DNA of 64,000 nucleotides from the NCBI RefSeq assembly GCF_030445035.2, contig NC_080698.1:24769294-24833293 (forward strand), read 5' to 3'. The stretch is from Dasypus novemcinctus (Eukaryota; Chordata; Mammalia; Cingulata; Dasypodidae). This document shows positions 22,001 to 34,983 of this stretch, one piece after another. Position 1 is the stretch's first letter. Every line of letters begins with the position of its first letter. The notes under the pieces were generated by a model. The model saw nothing but the letters and a program-made list of their open reading frames with translations, was not told the origin of the DNA and made no database searches. Made by a program: the position numbers and the translations under genes.

Positions 22001-25000
22001 GGCCTTATGTTGAGTGAAGCAAGCCAGGCATTAAAGGACAAATACTACTTGACCTCTCTGACATGAATTCAGCAAATCAAGCTGTCTCAGAAAGCTAGAG
22101 ACTGGATGATAGGCTTACAGGAAATAGTGAGGGGAGAAGAAGGTTGTAAAGCTGATGCCTACTGGGCGAAATCTATGATAAAGTGGAGGTAAATAGTAGG
22201 GCAGTGAAGGGATAAGACAGGGGCATAGCGATACTATTGGGTAGGGCTTTGCAGGCTTGAGGGGGGCTAGGGTTGGGAGGATGGGTCAGATGGTCCATGG
22301 AATAGGGGGGAGGGTTTGGCATGAGCAGATGAACATGGGAGATTGTCAGGTATGTGGTTGAAACTATAATGTTGAGAAAACTCTTTAGAAAATATAATAG
22401 AGAAGGGTTAATTGTTTAAGGTGTTTGACGGGGGTCATCTGGCACAGTGTTCGCCTGGGGCAGGCTTCTAGAGATTGTGTAAGAACTCATCTTGTCATAT
22501 TGTGTTGTATCAGTGGGTGGAGACGCATGCCATGAGCTTGAAAATATTGTACCCCCATCCTGGGGCAGACTGATATTCTCAGAAGAGATTGTGCCTCTCG
22601 AGAACATGGGTGGTTCCCAATGGGGAAGGACAGACTAGAGTGTCAAGCCCTCAGCATTGTTGTAAGTATCTATGACTCTTGTCCTTCAAGCAGTGAAGCT
22701 TGGTTGTCACTGTGGGCTCTGAAGGGAGGGGGAGAGAGGAAGAGAATAGATGGAAGTGGGAGTAACCGAGGGGCAATGGAAGTGTTCCACAAGATTGTGC
22801 AACAATGGATATAAGCCATGTTAAATTTCACCAAAAATTTATAAAAGTGTATAGTCTAAAATATAAACCATAATGTAACCAAAAATTTAGAAAAGTGTAC
22901 AGTCTAAAAGATAAACCATAATGTAAGCCATAATGGAATCATGGTTGGTAGCTATGTTTCAATATCTGTACATGAACTGTAGCAAATATAACATCCACAT
23001 GTAAAAAGAGCACTGCCGGGGAAGTGGGGAAAGGATTTGATGTTGGGTATATGGGAGTCTCCAATTTTGTATATGTGACTTTACTATGATCTAAAACTTT
23101 TAAGAAGACAAAATAAAAAAAAAAAGGATGTAGACACTGAGGAAGGAATGGAGGAGATTGCCTTGCCACTGTACATGCAGGGCAACAACTATTACTGTGA
23201 TGAAAGGAAAAATGTCAAAAACAAAGTTTTATGATATATTTCATTTTTTAATTCCCCAATTTGTTTTTTACTTTATTTTCATTTTTTTAATTATTATGTA
23301 TTCTATTTTCTAATCTTTAAACCTGTCAATACTATTTCATTTTCCCACTAATTGAATTGGGCAATATATTAGGTTGCATTTTTAAAGAAGTTTCGGATCA
23401 CAGAGGGGTTCAACTATGTCAGGGGAGGAGCACTGGTGTGGGGTGTCATTGATGAGGGATGCATGGTTGGGAGGGAGTTCTCCAGGGCATGCATATAGGG
23501 TATATAGATAGGTTCAGATGTTTGTTGGGTATTGTCATAGTGGATAGAGTTACATATGACAACTGAGGGAGTGCTGAATTCCCATCCTGGGAACTCTGTT
23601 GCATTCCCCATTGGAACAGCAACAACCCCCTGAGTGCAAGGACAAAGACCAGTGAAGAAGGATGGTCCAATGATGTGCCCTTCATACTGATGACTATGCT
23701 GATGAGCCTGTGTGCTTGAATTTCAACTAGGCCTAGAGCTGCAGGGTGCCTAAGAGTTACCTCCTGAGAGCCTCCATGTTGCTCAAATGTGGCCACTCCC
23801 TAAGCCAAACTCAGCATGTACATGCATTACCTTCCCCCCAGTGTGGGACATGACTCCCTGGGATAAACCTCCCTGGAACCAAGGGATTACACCATCACCA
23901 GCTGGTGATGCAACTAGAAAAAGAGCTAGAATAAAAGGGGGAAATAGTAAAGACAAAAGAGTTTATATGGCTAAGAGACTTCAAAATGAGTTGGGAGGTC
24001 ATCAGAGGGGTCGGACTTATGCACATCTCAGCAGGATCCCAGAGACAACAAAGTAGATACAACCCCAGGTAGTGGTGTTCCTAAGGGCTACAAAGACACA
24101 CATGACAGATGTCTCTGGAGTTCAGTGCCTTGCCAGTGGGCTCTACTTTGGAATTTGTGCTCCTGAATGTGATGGAGTTGAACTCACATGTGGCCTTTCT
24201 ACATATGCCTCTTCTGTCACTTTTACTGAACCTGTGACTGGTACTAGAGTTTGTGTATGCTCAGGAGACTTGAATCTCTGAATTGTCCAGGGGCCAGCTG
24301 GGCCCTGAGCCTCAGCAGAGTTGTAACACCTACTCCCTGGTTGGTTGGACTTTCTCAGGTCATCTGACAGGGAGGTGAGAATGGTCAACCACCACACCAG
24401 GGAACCGAGAGTGTCCACAACTGCAAGCAGGAGAATCACATCTATCAGCCATGTGGGATCTAAACCCCCTTTCACTTAGAGGTGGAGTGGACATCGCCAT
24501 CCCTGGGTCCACAGGATAGAGGAATATAATATGGATTGGAGTGGACTTGCTGATATTCTACTGTAGAACTGCTGTGACTCTAACAATGGAAGTTATTGTA
24601 TCATTGATGTGGAGGCGGTGACCATAGGAGTTGCTGAGGGCAGGGAGAGGGAGGAAGAGGAATGATATGGGGCATTTGCGGGACTTGGAGTTGTCCTGAG
24701 TGATACTGCAGGTACAGATGCAGGGCATTATATATCTGCCATAGCCCACTGGATGGACTGGGGGCAAGTGTGAACTACAATGTAAACTATGGTCCATGCA
24801 GTGTGGGAGTGCTCCAGGGTGTATTCACCAAATGCAATAAATGCAATGAATGTGCCTTACTGATGAAAGGGGATGTTGATGTGGGAGGAGCGGGGAGGAG
24901 GGGAGTAGGGGAGAGTGAGGTATATGGAAACCTCTTACGTTTTTTAATGTAACATTTTGTGTGATCCACTTATCTTTTTTAAAAAAGGCAATATTAAAAA

Positions 25001-25018
25001 ATACATACATACATACAT
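25001..25018 (+). repeat. (CATA)n at L1 tail
   Basis: Short cata repeat grown from the A-rich L1 end. Confidence 0.7.
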
Positions 25019-26818
25019 AAACAAGAAGATGTCCATTGGGCTAGCCTATGGAAAAGATGGTTCCCCATATAGCCCTGAAGAGAAGAAATCACCTGTCTAT
25101 AAATGACTCTCAGGCTGTGAAATCTAATAGAGTATGTCTTACAGATGTTCAGAACTCTGAGACCTGTGGCACCTGTTTTCCTTCCAATTTTCCCTATGGT
25201 AACGCAGATGTTTATTCTATGCCTATCCCTCTTTTGTGTATTGGAAACAGATAACTTGTTTTTTAAGTCTCACAGGTGTACAGCCAGAGGGACTTTGCCC
25301 CAAGACAAACTGCATGCCTGTAATTGATTTTTATGAGACCTTGTACTTAGCATTACTACTGAAATGATTTAAGGCTTTTGAAATATTAAGATGTAATTAA
25401 TATATTTTGCATATGGAAAGAATATGTCTTTTTGGGATTCAGAGAGTGTAGTGTGACAGAGTGAAGTTCTTTGATGAATCCCAAAAAGAAAAAGTTTTTT
25501 TTTAAAACTATTCCATTCCCATGTGTGTGAGACCCTTTTTTATAGGACTGCATCAGTGAGGCATCACTCAGGTTGAGTCTACCCTTTTGCTGGGTCTGAT
25601 ATAAATGGAGACATAGACAGAAAGGAGGCTGCCATTTTTATCCTGCTATGTGAGAGAGGACTCCAGGATCACTAATAGCCAAAACTTAAGCATAAAGCTC
25701 CCAAGAGGCTGGGTCCCCGGACCAGCCCACAACTGAAGAGATGAGCCCTGCCATACGCTTGATAATCAATCACTGACTTTGGTGAGAAAGCATCTCTGAT
25801 GGTTCTTTGATTTGGACATTTCGTGGCCTGGAACTGTAAGCTTTTACCCCAAATAAATTCCTTTTATAAAATCTAACACATTTCTGATACTTTTCATTAG
25901 CAGACCTGTGGCAAACTAAGACAGAAATTGTTAACTCTGTAGAACTCTGAGTATAAGTAATGGCTAAAACAACTCTAGGAGGAGTAAAAACAATAAGGAG
26001 GAACCAGCATGCACATAGGTTAGAGAGAACCCACATGTGTCTCTCCCAGAAGGAGACAATAAAAATAGAGATGCTTGACAACAACAACAAAAAAAGAAAT
26101 TTACAAAGACAAAAACAATTGTCCCCTGCAGGGACTTTTCAAGAAAATAAAATAATGGAAAGCATCTACAGAACTACAGACAAGCAACACCTGGTGATGA
26201 ACCAGTTTGGGTCCAGTAAAGCTAGCTTCTCAGAACAGACAAGCATACCAGTATATACCTGCTCCCCAATTTGTAAGACCCCCCCCTACATAAAATGGAA
26301 ACTTAACATCAACCATCCAGAATATTTCCTCGCTTGCTTATGTGTTTGACCTTTACAAGCTGCCCTTCTCCACCCCAACAGTGGAGCTCTTTCCCACACA
26401 TGGTTTGGATGCTGCCCAAAGCATGAATCATAAACTTCTCAAATAAACTCCCATAACTAATATCTAATATTTTTTAATATCTAATACTTTTAACAGACTT
26501 CATGGAGTAGTGGATCTTTCTGATGTCTAGGTAGGCAGGACTTTCAGATCATTCAGACATAGCAAGTTACATGGAGGTCCTCTATGATCTGCCTGTCATA
26601 AGCACACATTCGTGTGCTTTCTCATCAACACAGATGTCTATTCAAAGGGGCATACTCTAAAATGAAGCATGGTGGCTGGAAGGGGTCTATGCCAAGTGGA
26701 AAGGCATGTAGGTGGACCTGCTAACCTGAGTAGTCTTTTAGTCTTCCTAGATGAAACTTGAATTTATAGTAGAATATTTCCCTCACACAGACCCAAATTA
26801 AATTCCATAACTGTTTAC
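25013..26818. other. Intron; unclassified repeat at about 25540-25920
   Basis: 25540-25920 carries 'ggaactgtaagcttttaccccaaataaattcc', also seen in altered form near 32845 ('taactataagcttctacccc'), so it is a repeat family shared with 32333-32940. No gene seen in the remainder. Confidence 0.5.
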
Positions 26819-27063
26819 CTCAGAATTGGTGGTTGGAGGAGGTGGCGTGTTGGCCCTTGTCACATAAATATCTATAATAGCAGTGCCTGTCCTAGGCTTG
26901 GTGGCTTTGCCATATTTCAGGTTGTCATCAATTATGTGCACTACAAGATGGTACTGCCGCCGCAGTTCAGCTCCAGTTTCAAAGTTGAAAGGATTTTTCA
27001 CGATTAATTTTGGAATATTTGAACCTCGAGTTGGGTCAAATCCAAAATGGTTGTTCTCATTTC
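26819..27063 (-). CDS. CDHR3-like cadherin exon: membrane-proximal domain
   Basis: 245-nt exon with acceptor tctcttttaaag and donor TGAG|GTAAAC. The previous G plus GA gives Gly, so the protein reads SGNENNHFGFDPTRGSN across the splice; CDHR3 has GNVNNHFTFSPNAGSN here. Further on come NPFNFETGAELRRQYHLVV, HIIDDNLKYGKATK and the stalk-like TPPPPTTNSE. The Thr/Pro-rich end is typical of the short extracellular stalk before a membrane span. It ends in phase 0 and joins the transmembrane exon in frame. Confidence 0.93.
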
Positions 27064-27195
27064 CTTTAAAAGAGATAATTTAAAAATTAGAATCATTTTA
27101 AGATATATTAAAAGGTTTTCTCTAGCTACCTTAAATTGATATTGAAAAATGGTGGGTGTAAATAAACAAAATTTCTATTGTACTCAGAATTCCTA

Positions 27196-27213
27196 CATAT
27201 ATATATATATATG
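27196..27213 (+). repeat. (AT)n microsatellite
   Basis: Nine AT-type units. Confidence 0.85.
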
Positions 27214-27439
27214 TGGCTTATTATAAAATTGAGATGAAGTAAACAATAAATTCCATTGGTTAGGAGTGAAAAAGTAAAGCTAAGATATTGGTCTGATCCC
27301 CTTCTGTGGCCAGCAAACTTAGCACTATTATCAAATTATTCTGCCTACTTGCTTTCCTTTACTCTACCTCCCACTCAGAGCAATCTGAGTCCCATACTCA
27401 CTTGGTCCAGCCTAGATCAATATTGAATGGGTCTGTCAG

Positions 27440-27560
27440 ACCATAAATATCTATTGAGCCCCACTAAGTTTTCAGGTCCTTTCCATGGCCCTGGAAACAC
27501 TGTTGTCAACAAGATGCACATAGTCCCTGCCCTTATGGAGATTAATATTTTAAAGGAGAA
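27440..27560 (+). repeat. L2-like repeat
   Basis: 'tctattgagccccactaag...ccctgcccttatggag' is an L2 3' pattern. Confidence 0.55.
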
Positions 27561-28299
27561 GAAGACATTGAACTAGTCTTTATTATTGTTAATGTGTTTA
27601 CTGATTTGATTTCCATACTCCTATTCTTTCAGATATATGACAGCAAGTCTGAACGCCACACTCTACATGGGTCTCCTTGTTATACTGTCTCATGATACCC
27701 AGAAGTTTTCCTTTGTATAACTTATCACCATTTATAATTTTTGGTGTTACTACTAGCTTAATGGAAAATGAGCTCCTTGAATAGAAGATTCACATCTGTC
27801 TTGTACACCATTGAAGAGCTATCTCCAAACACTCTTCCTAAAACACATTTGGTCTCCAATAATTGTTTTCCCTAGTCACAAGATGAGAAGTAAAGTTGAT
27901 ATGGATTTGTATAAATCCAACAATAATACAGTTCAAAACACCTGCCCCAGTGAATCTGTATTAACATCGTTAGGTGGAAATGTGGCTACTATTTTAGGCT
28001 AGCACCATGGACAGCAGATCACATCCCACTTAACCTTCAGTGTTCCATAAGTAAATGCAAATATCTCTTCATTGTCAAAGCATTCCTGTGAAATCACTGA
28101 TAGCTCTACTACAGGAGGAATTAGACTGGACACATGGAAGTGAAAAGGAACTCTAAGGAAACTTAAAGCTAATGATATGAAATATTGATATGATCTTTAT
28201 AAACATAATCATTTCTTAAGTGATATCACATTTAAGAGAGTATAACAAATGTCAAATTGACACATGCTCATGATTAAAAGAAAATATAAAAGCATCCAC

Positions 28300-28471
28300 C
28301 AGAAACAATCTCAAAGCGCATTTCAAAATCTTGTGAGTCTCTGTCGTGGCAGTTTAGTTTGAAGCCATTGACGTTTGTCCCAGCAACAACATTGTCAAAA
28401 ATGACTGCTTTGTGTAGAGAAGGTATGCAGACAGGTGCCTCATCATTCTCATCTTCGATGTCAACAGTGAC
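28300..28471 (-). CDS. CDHR3-like cadherin exon: linker and start of membrane-proximal repeat
   Basis: 172-nt exon, phase 0 in, one base out (donor TCTG|GTGGAT, a weak +3/+4 context). It encodes VTVDIEDENDEAPVCIP, then VVAGTNVNGFKLNCHDRDSQ and FEMRFEIVSG. DENDEAP is the most canonical DxNDNxP linker seen in this gene. CDHR3 has a very similar EENDEKPIC followed by GTNIQNFKLTC, including both cysteines, which fixes the family. Confidence 0.93.
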
Positions 28472-29330
28472 CTGTCAGTGATGGAGGAGGAAGAAACATC
28501 ATACTCGCATCTTTTGACTATTTATATACAAAATCAGAAATAAGCATCTGGGTAGAGACAGAGCATTTGGAATTATTAAATTAAAAGTCTAGAATTTTGA
28601 GTTTGAAGAAAATGTTCCTGCAGATTTGGGTTCTGGCTGTCAATCAAATAGTCAGTTGGTTTATTATTCTTGGGTCAACTGTGACATTTGGTGTGGTTGT
28701 TAGGGAGCTCTTTGGGCTCATTAAAGAAACCTGTGGAAAGCTTACAAATTAGTAAATGACAAGAAAGAAACAAGAATGATGCTTCTAAAAATTATAATCT
28801 CTTGAATCTTTAAATATTCATACTTAATGGCAAACATATCTTGAATTTTCTTCCTCTTTCTTAACTTAGGGTCTTCATTTTCAACGTTCTCTGAAGCACT
28901 ATAGATTTGTTGGTAACTATATGATTACTTCAAAGTATGCTCTGACCTTAATTAGGGGCTGCTGACAACCTTTTATTAATTAAAATACCATAAACCAGGA
29001 AACTGTGATGATTTACATAGAAAAAGATCAAAATATCAAGGATTTATAAATGTCAATGATTGAATGCCAGTCTTCCTAAAAAGGTCATCTGCCCACCTCT
29101 TAGACGAGTAGTTTGTCTCTCAACAACATTTGCGCAAGAATCCCTAGTGTGCCCATATCTGCAAGTATTATTTAAAAAGTGCTTTCTGTAATATTGTAAC
29201 AACACAGCTAAATTCTTGGGGAATAGTGCATTCTTTAATACTATCTCTGTAGACGGAATATAGTTATGTGTTCTATTTAAAATGTAAGATATTCTTATAA
29301 GTGAATCGATTTTAGGGAGATTGCTATGAT
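28472..29330. other. Intron, nothing recognised
   Basis: AT-rich unique-looking intron; no open frame with a motif, no clear repeat. Confidence 0.5.
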
Positions 29331-29334
29331 ATAA

Positions 29335-29640
29335 TAGAAACAGCACTGACTTGGAATCAGAAATCTTTGTTAAAGCCCTGGGCCTCCCACTTGCTAACTC
29401 CGTGACTTAGCATTGCTCTACTCATCATAAAAAGGAGATAAATTCATCCATTCAGTGAATATTTATTGAGCACGTTCCAAGCATTCTTGTGGAAGAAGAA
29501 GACTTCTAGACAAGGAAGAAATGGCAGTGAACCAAAGAAGGTCCCTATCTTAATGCAGTTTATATTCTAAATATTCTAGACAATGTCGTGTAAGTAATTG
29601 CTACTCTGTAGGTTAAGGAGATAGGAATGGCTAATGGAAC
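29335..29640 (+). repeat. MIR then L2-like repeat
   Basis: 29335-29440 has MIR order ('cactgacttggaatcag...cccacttgctaactccgtgac'); 29445-29640 has 'attcagtgaatatttattgagcacg', an L2 hallmark. Confidence 0.6.
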
Positions 29641-30394
29641 TATTTTGATAGGGATTTCAGAGAAGTCCTTTCTTTTTTGACCCACACTTTTTGTTCCCTT
29701 ATCCCATATTTGATATATGTCTGTAAGAATATATCCTCATGGAATATGTAGTATTTGGTCATATGATTTCAATTTTCATAAATGATATTGATCTTTCCCA
29801 TTTCCTACTTTTCTCACACAGAAACATTTTTTTCTGCTCTTTCCATCTTGCTGTTTGTACACTAGCTTGCTACTTTTAAAATTCAAATTTCCACTGTCAC
29901 GCATAATGGAAAGACTTTTGTTAGTGGTTTCATTTGGACAGAGATGTGATTAAAGTGAGAATGTTAGCCACAGTCTTAGGCACACATTCTGGGGTGCAAA
30001 CATTTTTGATATGTTGGAGAAATAGCAAGAAACTGAAGTAGCTGGATTGGCGTAGAGTTGAAAACAGAGATAGCCAGGACCAGATGACACAGGGCATTGT
30101 GGACCTCAGGAAGGACACTGGATTGTTTTTCGCTAAGTGATGGGAAGTCATTGAGAGCTTTAAGAAAGGAGGCAATTTGTCTTTTTAAAGAATCACTCCA
30201 GGTACTATGTGAAAAGAAGATTGTAAAGGGCACTTAAACAAGGGTGGATCTAGATAGGAGGCTGATGTACTAGATCAGATAAGGCATGACAGTGATACAA
30301 CCAGGGGTTAACAGTGGATGGGTAAAAAGTGGAAGGATTCAGACTATATTTTGAAAGTAGAGATGACAGGATTTGCTGATGGATTGGAAAGATA

Positions 30395-30580
30395 ACTTGA
30401 GGTACATGATAGTGCTTAAGTGCCCAGACTTAATCCTTCTATCTCTTTCTAGCTGGGTAACATTGGATAATTTACTTAACTTGGAATTGAAATTCTTCCA
30501 TCTGAAAAAGAGGTGTTGGTAACTATATCATGGGACAGGATTGAAGACTAAATGAGATTATTAAGGGCAATTGATAGTTC
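30395..30580 (+). repeat. MIR, diverged
   Basis: 'agctgggtaacattggataatttacttaac' and 'ccatctgaaaaagaggtg' match the MIR core order. Confidence 0.5.
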
Positions 30581-31250
30581 TCAACAAAATGTGGTTTCTG
30601 GTGATGATGGATTCCTAAACTTTAGAAGTCCAAAGATTCGTTTCCCTTTTCTGAACTTTTATATCAGGTTTAAATCTATAGCATCAATATGGCATTTGTT
30701 TAACTTCTACTTTGTTAAAAAGCTCCCTGACATCACTATTGATGTCTTGCACTGCTTTGTCACCCAGGATACTTCTCTGAACTCCCTATCAAAATAGTTC
30801 AGCAAAACAAATTATTTTTATAAAAATAGAGTCATTTAAAGCTTATGTCAAAAAATCTACTGCCCCTCTTCTCATTTCTTTTTTTAAAATCAATTTTATT
30901 AATACATATTAATAAAGCATACAATCCATCCAAAGTATAGAATCAGTGGTAACTTGGTATAATCACATAGTTGTGCATTCATCACTTTGATCATTATTAG
31001 AGCATTTTCATTATTCCAATAATAATAAACAAAAAACAAGAAAGCTTTACCCCTTAATAACCACCTCTCAATCTCTCTATGCTTCCCCTGCTGTATATAG
31101 CTGCTACTCTGTTTCTGTCTTTCTAATTTATTTGTATTTATATTTTGTATAGATGGAGTCAAACAATATGTAGTACTTTTTGTCTAATTTCTTTCACTTA
31201 GTATAATTCCTTGTTTTACCCTTAATGAAAGATTATTAATATATTACTAT

Positions 31251-31676
31251 AGGAAGCAGACTTGGCTCAATGGATAGAGCATCTGCCTACCACATAGGAG
31301 GTCCAGGATTCAAACTCAGGGCCTCCTGACCCATGTGATGAGCTGGCCCACGTGCAATGCTGATGCACGCAAGGAGTGCCATGCCATGTAGAGGTGTCCC
31401 CTGTGTAGAAGAGCCCCACATGCAAGGAGTGCGCCCCGTAAGGAGAGCCGCCCAGCGCGAAAGAACGTTCAGCCTGCCGAGGAATGGCACCGCACACACA
31501 GAGAGCTGACACAGCAAGATGATGCAACAAAAAAAGACACAGATTCCTGGTGCCGCTGACAAGAATGCAAGCAGACACAGAAGAACATGCAGCGAATGGA
31601 CACAGAGAACAGACAACTGGGGCAGGGAGGGGGGGAAGGGGAGAGAAATAAATCTAAAATATATATATATATGTAT
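31251..31676 (+). mobile_element. DAS-type SINE
   Basis: Complete with an A-rich/TA end; target duplication atatattactat at 31239-31250 and 31677-31688. The long minus frames here are repeat translations. Confidence 0.9.
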
Positions 31677-32332
31677 ATATATTACTATATACTACTGTCC
31701 ATATTTTGCTTTGATTGTATTTTTGCCTGATATCAACATCTTGCAACATTAATGTACATTTATTCAGTTTCAAAGAAAAAGTCTTAAAAATGCATTAACC
31801 ATATTCATATTTTACACGAGGTTTTGCTGTGCTATACAGTCCCATCTTACATTTTTTAGCTTTTCTTCTTGTAGTATACATGACCTTACACTTTCCCTCT
31901 CAACCACTATCACACCCATATATTAGCATTGCTAGTTACAAACACTATGATGTGCTTTAAGCATTTCTATTCATTTCCAAAGATTTATAAACAATCTTTC
32001 TACCAATTCTGTACAGATTAGCCCTCCGATTTCCATTCTCTAACTTCATTCTATTTTCTGGTAACCTATATTCTAGTTTTTAACTCCATGAGTTCACACT
32101 ATATATTTAGTTCATAATAGTACAGTCCTACAGTATTTGTCCTTCTGTGTCTAACTTGCTTCACTCAACATAATGTCCTCCAGGTTCACCCATATTGTCA
32201 TAGGCTTACTTCACTTCTTACAGCTGCCTATGTATACACCACAATTTGTTTATCCATTCATTGTTTGATGGACACCTGAGCTGTTTCCATCTTGTGGCAA
32301 ATGTAAGTAACACTGCTATGAACATCAATGTA

Positions 32333-32940
32333 GCAGGTTGATATTGTTTATTAATTCCAAAAATAGAGAGTTTGGATTATGTTTGTAAACTGATTTGTTT
32401 CTCTGGGCATATTAGATTATATTGGATTCAGAGGTTTCACTTTTACTTGATTAAATAACAATTAAGGCTTTGATTGGGCCATGTCAGGGGGCTGTTGAGT
32501 CTGTTGGGTGGAGACTTACAGAGAAACCTCACCATAGAGAAGGGAGGTGAGAGTTTTTATCCTGGAGCCCAGGAAGTAAACACACAGAGAAGCAGATACA
32601 TGAGGAAGGATACAAAGCTCCATTAGACACAGAAGAGGCCCCTAGAAGAGAGACAAACTGTTCACCTGATAGTCTACAGCTGGCCCTGTGGAGAGAGCAG
32701 AGCAGCTGTGTCCAGAGAAAAATGAACCCCTGGAAGAGGAGAACCCAGGAAGCCTGACCCTTGCAGATGTCGGCAGCCACCATGTTTCAACACATGGCAA
32801 CAGAGTTTGGTAAGGGAAGTAATTTATGCTTTATGGCCTGGTAACTATAAGCTTCTACCCCAAGTAAATGCTCTTCATAAAAGCCACCAGATTTCTGTAT
32901 TTTGCATCAGCATCCCTTTGCCTGACTAATGCAGTCAGTC
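32333..32940 (+). repeat. Unclassified repeat inserted in L1
   Basis: Interrupts the L1; its end ('ctggtaactataagcttctacccc...taaatgctcttcataaaagc') resembles 25840-25880. Family not assigned. Confidence 0.5.
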
Positions 32941-34728
32941 TGCACATGTCTGTTCGTGTCACTGCTCTCAGTTCTTCTGAGTAATTGTATTGCTGGGTCA
33001 CATGACAAATCTATATTCAACTTCCTTTGAATTCAACTTCCTTTGAATTGCCAAACAGTGGCTGTACCATTCTACATTTCCACCAACAGTGAATAAGCAT
33101 TCCTATCTATCCACAGCCTATCCAACACTTGTAGGTTTCCTTCTTTTTAGTAGAGGCCATTCTATTAGGCATGAAATGATATCTCATTGTACCTTTGATT
33201 TGCATTTCTGAAATTGCTAGTATGAACTTTTTTCATGTGGCTTCTTTGGTTGTTGTTGTTGTTTGTATTTCTTCTTTGGATAATTCTATTTAAGTCTTTT
33301 GTCCATTTTTTAATTGGATAGTTTGTCTTTTTATAGTTGAGTTGCAGCATCTCTTTATACATCATGGATATTAAACCTTTTATTAGATATGTGATTTATA
33401 AATTTTCTCCCATTGAGTTGGCTGCCTTTTTACCATTTTGACAAAGGCTATTGAGGCGCAAAAGTTTAATTCTGAGGAGGTCCCATTTATCTATTTTTTT
33501 CTTTTGTGCCTCATGCTTTGGGTATAAAGTCCAAGAAATCAGCACCTACCACAAGATCTTGAAGATGTTTTCCTACATTGTCTACTAGTAGTTTTTATGG
33601 CCTTGGTTTTTATATTTAGGTATTTTATCCATTTTGAGTTGATTCTTTTACAGGTAGTAAAATAAGGCTCCTCTCTTATTCTTTTGTTTATGGACATCCA
33701 GTTCTCCCTTCACTATTTATTGAAAAAACTGTTTTGCTCCAGTAGTGTGGACTGGGTAGGTTTGTCAAAAAACAGCTGGCTGTAGAGGCCAGGAATGTCA
33801 ATTCCATTTCACTGATCAAAGTGTCTAACTTTATGCCAATACCATGCTCTATTGACCATTGTAGCTTTGTAATATGTTTCAAGGTCAGGCAGTGAGAGTC
33901 TTCTCACAAGACTCTTCTTTTTTAGGATGTTCTGGGATATTTGGGTGCTCTTTCCCTTCAAAATGAATTTGGTGATTGCCTTTTCTATTTTTGAAAAGTA
34001 GACTATTGGAATTTTGTCATATCTTATTTTCGTCTGTCTTTTTACTCTTTAGGTTATCCTTTCTGATAGTCTTCCCTTCTATACTCTCCTCCAAGCCTCT
34101 CTCTCCTGTATTTTCTTTCAGGCCATAAGTCTCCCTTTAATACTTCCTGCAAAGCCAGATTCTTTTTTACAAATTCTCTTAGTTTCTGTTTATTTTTTAA
34201 TATTTTAAAATCACCTTCTTATTTGAAGGACAATTTTTCTGGATAAATAATTCTCAGCTGGCAATTTTTCTCTTTCAGAATCTTAATTAAGTCATACCAC
34301 ATCTCACCTCCATGATCTCTGATGCGGAATCTGCACTAAGTCTTACTGTGCACCCCTTGTACATGATCGTTTGCCTCTCCCTTGCTGCTTTCAGAATTTC
34401 TCTTAATTTTTGGTGTTTGACATACAGAATAGACCATGTCTTAGAGTAGGTCTATTCAGATTTATTCTGATTGGGGCACACTGTACTTCTTGGACATGTA
34501 AATTCATTTCTTTCATGAGAGTTGGGAAATTTTAAACCATCATTTCTTCAAATCCTTTCCTCCCCTCCCTATTCCCTTCTCTTTTCCCTCTGGAACTCCC
34601 ATGACACATATGCTGTTGCACTTCAGGTTATCATTCAACTCCCTGAACCCCTGCTCAATTTTTTCCATTCTTTTCTCTCCGTGTTCTTCTCTCTCTCTTC
34701 AATTTCAGCTGTTCTGTTTTCTGCATCA

Positions 34729-34983
34729 CTAATTCTGTCTTCTCTCATTTTGAATCTGCTTTTGTATTCCTCTAAGCTCTGTTAGTTTTCCATTCAGGTT
34801 TTTAAATTCTTCTTTGTGCTTGCCCAGTGTCCTCTTGATGTCCTTTGTTTCTTTAGCCATATTGTCTTTCAACTCATTTATTTTATTTAGGAGATTTGTA
34901 TCAACCTTCTTGATTAGTTGTCTCAAATCCCGTGTCTCATCTGGGGCTTTGTTATATTCCTTTGCTTGGGCTATATCTTCCAT
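34729..34983 (-). pseudogene. L1 ORF1 coiled-coil remnant
   Basis: Frame with heptad-like LxxxI/L spacing (LRQLIKKVDTNLLNKINELK) as in the ORF1p coiled coil; truncated on both sides. Confidence 0.6.

Larger units (their letters stand above)
18128..25012 (+). mobile_element. Older L1, body
   Basis: Continues the 10165-10436 piece. Order: 5' UTR with a pyrimidine-rich part (18850-19400, like 50790-51420 of the young L1), ORF1 remnant, internal deletion, ORF2 remnant, and a long 3' UTR (about 22055-24960) ending in an A-rich/cata tail. Many stops and indels. Confidence 0.85.

Noticed and set aside
31251-31330. tRNA-gene-like sequence at SINE heads
   Set aside because: A and B boxes belong to tRNA-derived SINEs; no intact cloverleaf with a free 3' end was seen.
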